Source: Paenibacillus sp. CC-CFT747 | GTDB lineage: Bacteria; Bacillota; Bacilli; Paenibacillales; NBRC-103111 | Length of the DNA stretch: 64,000 nucleotides | Assembly: GCA_030323305.1 (NCBI GenBank) | Contig: CP106741.1 | Location: 3,154,001 to 3,218,000, forward strand | Direction of reading: 5' to 3' | Shown: positions 57,911 through 64,000 of the stretch, one piece after another | How positions within the stretch are numbered: position 1 is the first letter of the stretch | Layout of the letters: each line of letters opens with the position of its first letter | Notes under the pieces: generated by a model | Database searches by the model: none | Told to the model about the DNA's origin: nothing | Seen by the model: only the letters and a program-made list of their open reading frames with translations | Program-made: the position numbers and the translations under genes

Positions 57911-59307
57911 ATGCAGGAAGCCCGCAGGACCAACCGGTCCTTGGTAACGGTAGGATTGCTGTTTGCTTTGTTTGTGGGAGCGCTGGATACGACGGTCGTG
58001 AGTACGGCGATGCCACACATCATGGGCGAGCTGAAAGGGCTGGCCCTGGTGAGTTGGATCTTCACCATCTATACGCTGGCCACCTGCGTGACGACGCCCA
58101 TCTTCGGCAAGCTCGCCGACCTCTTCGGGAGGAAGTCCGTCTTTGTGTGGGGCCTGGCTCTCTTTGTGCTGGGCTCCATTCTTTGCGGAGCGGCCCAGAC
58201 GATGCCCCAGCTGATCATCTTCCGGGCTATTCAAGGGATTGGGGCGGGAGCCCTGACGCCCGTGACCTTTACCATTATCGGGGATCTGTACCCGGGGAGC
58301 AGAGAGGGAGGGTCCAGGGGGTATTCGCCTCCGTCTGGTCGGTCGCCGCGCTCCTCGGACCCTTGGTCGGCGGGTATTTCGTCGATGTCGTCACGTGGCG
58401 GTGGATTTTCTATATGAACGTTCCCGTCGGAATCATCGCCTTCGGGCTGGTGGTCGGCGCTCTGCACGAGCCCTTCGAGAAGAAGACCAAAAGCATTGAC
58501 TACGCCGGGGCGCTGACCTTCACCATAGGGATCACCGCACTGCTGTATGCCCTGTTAAGCGGCGGCATCCGCTATTCGTGGAGCTCGGGTGTGGTGATCG
58601 GGCTGTTGGTTCTGGCTCTTGTCTTCCTGCTTGCTTTCATAGGGATTGAAAAGCGTGCCCCGGAACCGATGCTGCCCCTGGACTTGTTCCGCAGCCGGCG
58701 GATGACCTTGCTGTATGTTATGGCTTTTCTGGCCTTCTGCGTTGTCTCGGGGGTGTCCATCTATATTCCGATGTGGATCCAGACGCTTCTCGGACGCAGT
58801 GCGACGAGCTCGGGACTCACGCTGATGCCGATGTCCCTCGCTTGGCCCTTAGCGGCCAACCTGTCGGGACGCCTGATGTACCGGCTCGGCCCGAAAACCT
58901 TTGTGGTCACCGGGGCTGCCTTCGTGGCAGGAGGCTCCTTGTGGCTCGCTTTCGTATCCACGGCATCCCCTTACTGGTTTCTCGCAGGCGTCTTGATTCT
59001 GATCGGCTTCGGGATGGGCTGCATGACGACTCCTGCCATGGTTCTGATCCAGACCTCGGTGACCGCCTCCCGACGCGGGGTGGCCACCTCCACCAATTCC
59101 CTGATGAACGCCTTCGGCCAGACCGTGGGGGTGGCGGTGTTCGGGGCGGTGTTCAACCGCTATGCAACGGACCATGCCCCGGAGCAGCTGGCAACAGGGA
59201 TTCATATGGTCTTCCTTCTCCTCGTGGGAATCGCCTTGGTGAACCTGCTGGCCGTCAGCCTGCTCCCGTCCGGGCAAACGGGCGGGCAGGAAGAGACGTC
59301 CCGGTAG
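57911..59307 (+). CDS. MDR-type MFS transporter (DHA2-like); frame break near 58294-58297
   Basis: About 466 residues with 12-14 helices. Motifs: FVGALDTTVVSTAMPHI in helix 1, GKLADLFGRKSVFV in the first loop, and RAIQGIGAGALTPVTFTIIG. One added G at GGGG 58294-58297 gives DLYPGEQRGRVQGVFASVW and joins the frames. It belongs with drug:H+ antiporters. AAAGGAGGGG precedes the ATG. Substrate unknown. Confidence 0.92.
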
Positions 59308-59356
59308 AAGAAGCGCTTTTGACGTTCTTCCCAAGCAACCGAGGGATAATAACGTA

Positions 59357-59385
59357 AAAAAGGAGAGCCGCCCGGCTCTCCTTTT
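59357..59385. terminator. Bidirectional terminator
   Basis: AAAAGGAGAGCCG with its complement, loop CC, flanked by A and T runs, between convergent genes. Confidence 0.88.
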
Positions 59386-59423
59386 CCATATATCTCTTTC
59401 ATAATGTAGCCTGGGTCAGGCCG

Positions 59424-60170
59424 TTACACCTGCAGCATGTTCTCGAACTTCTCAGCATCCAGCCGGTTGCCGACATAGAAGTCGCCGAAGTCCCCGTAAC
59501 GGGCGCTGACCTCATCGAACCGCATCTCATAGACGAGCTTCTTGAAGGTAAGGGCATCGTCGGAGAACAGGGTGACGCCCCATTCCCAATCGTCAAGGCC
59601 GACGGAGCCCGTAATGATCTGCTTCACTCGTCCGGCGTAGCTGCGGCCGATCATTCCGTGGCTGCGCATCATGGACCGGCGCTCTTCCATGCCGAGCATA
59701 TACCAGTTGTCATTGCCGGAGCGGCGCTTGTTCATCGGGTAGAAGCAGATGTGCTTCGTTTGGGGAAGCTGGGGCTTCAGGCGGGCCACAATCTCCGGAT
59801 CCTGCATAGGATCGACGCCCGGCTTCGCCATATAGCTGCTCAGCTCCACGACGGATACATAGGAGTAGACCGGAATCGTGTGCTGGGCGAAGGTCGTCTT
59901 GTTAAAGGCGGTTTCAAGCTCGTTCAGCTCCTCGAGCGTTTCGCGCAGATGCATGAAGACGATGTCCGCCTTCTGCCCGACGATGCTGTATACCACCGTG
60001 CTGCCGGTCTTGCTTTCGCCGACGGCTTTCCATTCTTCAAGGAAGGACCTCAGCTCGTCCAGCGAGCGGGCTCTTTCTTCATCCGAAACATATTTCCAGG
60101 AAGACCAGTTAATCGTGCGGAAATCGTGAAGAGCATACCAGCCCTCCAACGTTTGTACGGCTTCACTCAT
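59424..60170 (-). CDS. hemQ: Coproheme decarboxylase HemQ (ChdC)
   Basis: A 248-residue chlorite-dismutase-fold enzyme that decarboxylates coproheme to heme b, the last step of the Firmicute pathway. The active Tyr is in [10 protein letters not shown] and the proximal His in [21 protein letters not shown] is also conserved. These choose HemQ over a true chlorite dismutase. It supplies heme for the ctaB/ctaA route in this window. A sigma-A type promoter is upstream. Confidence 0.95.
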   Translation of the reverse strand: MSEAVQTLEGWYALHDFRTINWSSWKYVSDEERARSLDELRSFLEEWKAVGESKTGSTVVYSIVGQKADIVFMHLRETLEELNELETAFNKTTFAQHTIPVYSYVSVVELSSYMAKPGVDPMQDPEIVARLKPQLPQTKHICFYPMNKRRSGNDNWYMLGMEERRSMMRSHGMIGRSYAGRVKQIITGSVGLDDWEWGVTLFSDDALTFKKLVYEMRFDEVSARYGDFGDFYVGNRLDAEKFENMLQV

Positions 60171-60211
60171 GTTAGGTTACACCCCTTAAGCAGTGTGATT
60201 TGGCTCTATTT

Positions 60212-60240
60212 ATTGTAGCCAACTTCGACCCAAAGGGCAA
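60212..60240 (-). promoter_or_regulatory. Promoter of hemQ
   Basis: On the minus strand: TTGCCC at 60240-60235, 17 bases, TACAAT at 60217-60212, about 45 bases before the start codon. Confidence 0.7.
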
Positions 60241-60439
60241 ACGGCGCCCCCTCCGTCACCAAATCGTCTTTCCTCTGCCGTCACACAATTGTCGTACCCG
60301 GGAGCTTCCCTGCCGGGCAGGGAAACCTTTACATCCGCTTGGGCCGTGCGCTACAATATAAGGAAGTGCGCGGTAAGCGACGTGCGGTCCGATGGATTGC
60401 CCTCGCGGCCCCGAAAGACAGCAATAGGAGTGAAGACCT

Positions 60440-60760
60440 GTGAGTGCAGCATCAACCGGCGGCAATCTGATCGTAGATATTTTACAGAACGTTGTTCTGA
60501 TCATTCTTGCGTTCGTCATGTTCTTCGGGCTCGGCTTTATCATCAACATGCTGATGAAGACGACCTGGTTTCCCATTTACGCCTATGTGGTTTTCGTCAT
60601 TGGGCTCGTCTACTGGAGCTGGGGCTCCGATACATTCTGGAACAACCTGACCGGCTATTCGATCGCCGATATTCTTCCGATGATCAGCGGGCTGGGCGGC
60701 GCCATTGCCAGCGGCTATACGATTCGGATGCTGAGGGTGAAGGGCTTCAAAATGTTTTAG
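60440..60760 (+). CDS. YuiB family membrane protein
   Basis: A 106-residue protein with three helices: IVDILQNVVLIILAFVMFFG, FPIYAYVVFVIGLVYW and ISGLGGAIASGYTIRML, ending RVKGFKMF. This fits YuiB of B. subtilis, which lies beside yumB; the family's role is unknown. GTG 60440 has AGGAG 9 bases upstream. Monocistronic with a strong terminator. Confidence 0.82.
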   Translation: MSAASTGGNLIVDILQNVVLIILAFVMFFGLGFIINMLMKTTWFPIYAYVVFVIGLVYWSWGSDTFWNNLTGYSIADILPMISGLGGAIASGYTIRMLRVKGFKMF

Positions 60761-60798
60761 CGGCTGATCCGGCAGATCATCAGCAGCGAATGAACGCG

Positions 60799-60832
60799 GA
60801 ACCTCTCCTGGAGCGGAGAGGTTCTTCTTTTT
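60799..60832 (+). terminator. Terminator after the YuiB-like gene
   Basis: GAACCTCTCC / GGAGAGGTTC stem, then TTCTTTTT. Confidence 0.9.
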
Positions 60833-60954
60833 GGCCGGAGGATGTCCGTTTGATTCCTCCCCTTTCTTATCCGCCCAGCATTTTCTCTCCCAACGGACGG
60901 CCGGGCTGTGTTACAATGAAGGGTACAAGTCTTAATTGAACATTGGGGTTGGGC

Positions 60955-62424
60955 ATGATGAGAATTACCAATTTGCTTCATTTTACCGAGAATCACCGGT
61001 TTTGCGTTTATCGTGATTTTTCCTTAAGCAGCCTCGATTACCGCATGTTAGGCGGAATCTACCAGCCCATGGTCGGCGCTTATGCCATAAGCGTGTACAG
61101 CACGCTCTGCCAGCAGCTTGCGGCGGACCGGGCCGGCTTCTCGGCCCTGGAGCAGCAGCGTTCGCTGTTCCTGTCGCTTGAGCTGGAGCCCGGCGAGCGG
61201 GGACGGAAGTTCTTCATCGAACAGACCTCGAAGCTCGAAGCGGTCGGCCTGCTGCAGACGACAAGACGGTTTCTTCCCGCAGCGGACGATTATATTTATG
61301 AATACCAGCTGTACGAGCCCCTGTCGCCAGGGGAATTTTTCAAAAACCAGCACCTCACCATGCTGCTGCGCGACAAAGTCGGCAAGTACATGCTCCTGTC
61401 CCTGAAGGACGAGCTGGTGGCATCGGAGCCCGGCGGGATGGAGGGCTCGAATGCGGAGAACCTGTCGGTTCCGTTCTACGAGCTGTTCCGCCTGAATACC
61501 CAAGTGATCGATTACGAGCTGGAGCAGGCGCTTCACCAGACGGCTTCCACACGGGATTCGAAAGCGAAGCTGGATGTGACGACCAAGGGCTTTACCTATT
61601 CGGATATCATCATGCGTTTCCCGCGCGGATCCCGCAACCGGGCTTTCGTGGAGGCCCTGAACGACCGCCAGGACCAGCTCGTCGAAATCAACATCATGGC
61701 GAAGAAATACGATCTCTCCCTGCAGGAAACGTGCCGGCTGCTCGATGAGGATTCCGTCTTCGACGAGGAAGGGACACTGCGCAAGGACGCGTTCCAGTAC
61801 AAGGCCAACCTGTTTTACCGGCAGGGCAAGAAGAGGGAGGAGCAGGTGGAGCGCCACCTGCAGAAGGTAGTCCCGCTGCGCTCCGACGAGACCGTTCCCG
61901 CCGAGGAGAAGCCGGTGGAGATGGCTTACTACCTGGAGGTGCCGGCTCTTTTTCAGGATCAGTGCGACGTGCACCAGTACAACATGATTTTGCGCAACGA
62001 GCCTTACACGGTGCTGCTTAAGAAATTTTTCTCCCAGGGGCAGATTCCGGACCGGATCCTCGATATCTTCGAGAAGGTCGACCTGAATTACAAGCTGAGC
62101 GAGGAAGTCATCAACGTTCTGATTCATTACATTCATACGGAACGCCGTTCTTGGTCGAAGGCCTCCATTGAGTTCGTGGCGGCCGAGATGCTGGCCAACC
62201 AGGTTACGACGTACGAGTCGGCAGTCGAGTACATACGGGCCCAGATCCGCTACAAGGAGCAGGCGGCCGCCAAAGCTTCGGGCCAAACCGGCTACAAGAG
62301 CCGGACGAAGCCGAAGCCCCGCATCCCCATTGTGCGGCAGGATACGACGGAGGACGATCCCGTGTCGGCGGAGGAATTTGAAGAAATGAGAAGACTCGCC
62401 CAGAAGCTGGACGGCAAGCTCTAG
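60955..62424 (+). CDS. dnaB: Replication initiation and membrane attachment protein DnaB
   Basis: A ~489-residue protein of the Bacillus DnaB family (not the helicase). N-terminal winged-helix domain: TENHRFCVYRDFSLSSLDYR and LGGIYQPMVGAYAISVYSTL. The DDBH domains with KRSWSKASIEFVAAEMLAN-like motifs are near residues 385-425 (here RRSWSKASIEF). It helps load the replicative helicase together with DnaI. Start may be ATG 60955 or 60958. The dnaI gene follows after 89 bases. Confidence 0.93.
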   Translation: MMRITNLLHFTENHRFCVYRDFSLSSLDYRMLGGIYQPMVGAYAISVYSTLCQQLAADRAGFSALEQQRSLFLSLELEPGERGRKFFIEQTSKLEAVGLLQTTRRFLPAADDYIYEYQLYEPLSPGEFFKNQHLTMLLRDKVGKYMLLSLKDELVASEPGGMEGSNAENLSVPFYELFRLNTQVIDYELEQALHQTASTRDSKAKLDVTTKGFTYSDIIMRFPRGSRNRAFVEALNDRQDQLVEINIMAKKYDLSLQETCRLLDEDSVFDEEGTLRKDAFQYKANLFYRQGKKREEQVERHLQKVVPLRSDETVPAEEKPVEMAYYLEVPALFQDQCDVHQYNMILRNEPYTVLLKKFFSQGQIPDRILDIFEKVDLNYKLSEEVINVLIHYIHTERRSWSKASIEFVAAEMLANQVTTYESAVEYIRAQIRYKEQAAAKASGQTGYKSRTKPKPRIPIVRQDTTEDDPVSAEEFEEMRRLAQKLDGKL

Positions 62425-62513
62425 ACGGATGGCCCGGCCAAGACGGAGGAGAGTATAGGCAGGAAGGCCTCCCTGGAAGGCGATGACCGGGCACAAGGAA
62501 AGGAGACGGACGA

Positions 62514-63464
62514 ATGGAGTCGTTGTCGGAGATTTTGAAATCGGTATTGGACCCTTCCCGTCTGCAGCAGGCGGAGGAGAAGAGCAGGCAGCTGCTGGCG
62601 GATCCGCTTGTCGTCAAATGGCGCATGAAATATCCCCAGGTGACCGATTCGGAGCTGAAGCTGAACATGAACCGGGTCTATCAATACATCAAGGAATACA
62701 ACAGCTGCTCCCGCTGCCCGGGGCTGGAGGACTGCCCGAACGATATGCAGGGGCATTACACGCTGCTTTCGGCCGAGACGGTCAACGGGGCTACCCATAT
62801 TTACGACCAGAAGGTGTCCTGCAAGAAGTTCATGGCCAAGCAGGCCCAGGACGCCATCCGCAGCCGGATCCGCAGCTTCTATGTGGACGAGCGTTCCCTG
62901 GAGCAGGGGTATTCGGCGGATGAAATTTTGACGATGGACCGCAAGCGGGTCAAGGCCGTCAACGCGCTGATGAAATACATCGACGAGACGAAAGAGAACG
63001 GCCTGCTGGCGAAGGGGCTGTATCTGTCGGGCAGCTTCGGCACGGGCAAAACGTTCCTGATGTGCTACATGCTTCACGAGCTCGCCAAAGCCGGCTACAC
63101 GGGGGCGATCGTGTACATGCCGGATTTTTCCGAGGACCTGAAGGCCATGTTCAACGAGCCGGCCCGGCTGAAGGATACGATCGACATGCTGAAAGACACG
63201 GACCTGCTGATCTTCGACGATATCGGGGCGGAGAACATGAACCCGTGGCTCCGCGATCATGTGCTGGGCACCATCCTCAACTACCGGATGAACCGCAAGC
63301 CGACCTTCTTCACCTCCAATTACGACCTGGACGGGCTTGAAAAGCATTTCAGCTTCACGAGCCGGGACGGGGAAGAGGAGTTCAAGGGGCAGCGCATCAT
63401 GGACCGCATCCGACATTTCGTGGATGTGATTGCGGTAACCGGGGCTAACAAGCGGGGAAGATAA
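62514..63464 (+). CDS. dnaI: Primosomal protein DnaI (helicase loader)
   Basis: A 316-residue AAA+ ATPase that loads the replicative helicase. The N-terminal zinc-type region has CSRCPGLEDCPND and VSCKKF. The AAA+ core shows Walker A LSGSFGTGKTFLMC, Walker B LLIFDDIGAEN and the sensor region FFTSNYDL. The order dnaB-dnaI is the one seen in Bacillus. AGGAGACGGACG precedes the ATG. Confidence 0.96.
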   Translation: MESLSEILKSVLDPSRLQQAEEKSRQLLADPLVVKWRMKYPQVTDSELKLNMNRVYQYIKEYNSCSRCPGLEDCPNDMQGHYTLLSAETVNGATHIYDQKVSCKKFMAKQAQDAIRSRIRSFYVDERSLEQGYSADEILTMDRKRVKAVNALMKYIDETKENGLLAKGLYLSGSFGTGKTFLMCYMLHELAKAGYTGAIVYMPDFSEDLKAMFNEPARLKDTIDMLKDTDLLIFDDIGAENMNPWLRDHVLGTILNYRMNRKPTFFTSNYDLDGLEKHFSFTSRDGEEEFKGQRIMDRIRHFVDVIAVTGANKRGR

Positions 63465-63488
63465 GGGAGCGCCGGAAATAAGGGAAGG

Positions 63489-63517
63489 GGCATCGGAGTT
63501 ATTCCGGTGCCTTTTTT
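63489..63517 (+). terminator. Terminator of the dnaB-dnaI unit
   Basis: GGCATCGG / CCGGTGCC stem (one G-T pair), then TTTTTT. Confidence 0.85.
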
Positions 63518-63556
63518 GGATGGACACGATGGGAAGGGAAGCTTTCGGCAGCAAGC

Positions 63557-63581
63557 AAAAACCCGGTGCGGGTGCACCGGG
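63557..63581 (-). terminator. Terminator of the YqzM-like gene
   Basis: Read on the minus strand: CCCGGTGC / GCACCGGG, then TTTTTG. Confidence 0.85.
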
Positions 63582-63604
63582 CTTTGTTTCCATGTGGGAT
63601 GGAT

Positions 63605-63745
63605 TTAGAACAGGGTGATGATGGTGGCGATGATCCCGATCAGAAACAGAAATCCGAACATAGCGCCAAATCCGATAGCCACGTCCATAAAGTCGTTGGT
63701 CGGTTCTTCAAGCACGTGCAGCTCCGGATGGTTCGGTTCGTTCAT
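63605..63745 (-). CDS. YqzM family small membrane protein
   Basis: A 46-residue protein with a charged N-terminus (MNEPNHPELHVLEEPTND) and one helix (VAIGFGAMFGFLFLIGIIAT, then IITLF). It fits the YqzM family of Bacillales; function unknown. TTAGGAGGG lies seven bases before the ATG, and a terminator follows the stop. Confidence 0.82.
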   Translation of the reverse strand: MNEPNHPELHVLEEPTNDFMDVAIGFGAMFGFLFLIGIIATIITLF

Positions 63746-63918
63746 GACTTTCCCTCCTAAACCTAGTTCGCAAACGTTGCCTTATTGTAGTATACCCAAA
63801 TGCGCGCAAGCTTGTAAAGCGGGGAGCCGGAAGGGCTTGGCGGATCTTTTTGACAGATTTGTGAACCCGGTGATCCTTTATTTGTCTTGTATTAAACAGA
63901 CCGGAAGCTTGGCATACT

Positions 63919-63947
63919 TTGACTTGTCGACTTGAAAAAGGTAAGAT
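63919..63947 (+). promoter_or_regulatory. Promoter of the gene at the right edge
   Basis: TTGACT at 63919-63924, 17 bases, TAAGAT at 63942-63947. Confidence 0.7.
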
Positions 63948-63996
63948 AATATAAGAAAAGCATTTCATTCATAACGTCTATAGAGGAGGATTTACC

Positions 63997-64000
63997 ATGG
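63997..64000 (+). CDS. Start codon of the next gene, cut off by the window edge
   Basis: ATG at 63997 preceded by AGAGGAGGA at a good distance and by a promoter 50 bases upstream. Only one codon is present, so the product cannot be told. In Bacillus thrS follows dnaI, but no T-box leader is visible here. Confidence 0.55.

Noticed and set aside
61048..62496. A 482-codon frame antisense to dnaB
   Set aside because: Shadow of dnaB with no recognisable domain.
1..64000. CRISPR arrays, tRNA or rRNA genes, insertion sequences, prophage
   Set aside because: I found no spaced direct repeats, no tRNA-like cloverleaf with TTCRANY, no rRNA sequence, and no transposase, integrase or phage gene.

Overview
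The window looks like chromosomal DNA of a G+C-rich, endospore-forming Firmicute, most probably Paenibacillaceae. The evidence is the gene content: sporulation and germination genes (YlbJ, an alpha/beta SASP, GerQ, CwlJ, YjcZ-like, Spo0E-like), a T-box-controlled trpS, the Bacillus-type primosome pair dnaB-dnaI, HemQ, and frequent TTG/GTG starts behind strong GGAGG sites. I see no prophage, CRISPR array, rRNA or tRNA. Most of it is core genome with some transport and carbohydrate genes.

Layout. 0-5.3 kb: 5' part of an alpha-glucan phosphorylase, ylbJ, a truncated globin, a DUF2225 protein, a membrane GGDEF protein and two small coupled genes. 5.5-9.9 kb: M3 oligoendopeptidase, a YvyF-like protein coupled to a glyoxalase, unknown proteins, a SASP. 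9.9-18.2 kb: aldose epimerase, T-box/trpS, YfhP-like protein, heterodimeric ABC exporter (BmrC/BmrD type). 18.4-21.6 kb: hydrolase, AraC regulator, GH4 glycosidase. 21.8-25.9 kb: cwlJ-gerQ germination operon on the minus strand, then ctaB, a SCO protein and an AEC transporter. 26-33 kb: toprim protein, YjcZ-like peptide, MFS transporter, CvpA/transglutaminase-like membrane protein, HAD hydrolase, class B PBP. 33-43.8 kb: DinB, sugar isomerase, asnB, Cof hydrolase, DUF456, ThuA, MurJ-like flippase, DUF2515 with a collagen-like insert, thioredoxin, ctaA. 43.9-51.4 kb: UbiD decarboxylase, EamA, HEPN-like protein, SDR, YutI/YuzB/YutJ, mqnE. 51.6-64 kb: Spo0E, IscA-type protein, methyltransferase, YkvA, DUF1361, YumC, YumB, MFS, HemQ, YuiB, dnaB, dnaI, YqzM-like.

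Linked functions: heme O/A synthesis and cytochrome oxidase assembly (ctaB, SCO, ctaA, with HemQ for heme b); menaquinone by the futalosine route (mqnE, perhaps the UbiD gene); an Fe-S/flavoprotein group matching the B. subtilis yui-yum-yut region (YuiB, YumB, YumC, YutM, YutJ, YuzB, YutI).

Two properties stand out. First, about 25 reading-frame breaks, all repaired by adding one base and most of them in short mononucleotide runs. They hit genes expected to be intact (PBP, asnB, ctaA, ylbJ), so I read them as homopolymer under-calling in the sequence. Genes are annotated across these breaks. Second, a family of short elements (61-91 bp) with near-identical 12-13 bp terminal inverted repeats and a conserved internal hairpin occurs three times (trpS leader, cwlJ-gerQ operon, after the ThuA gene). 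It resembles a MITE/REP-type repeat and is the best candidate for something undescribed.
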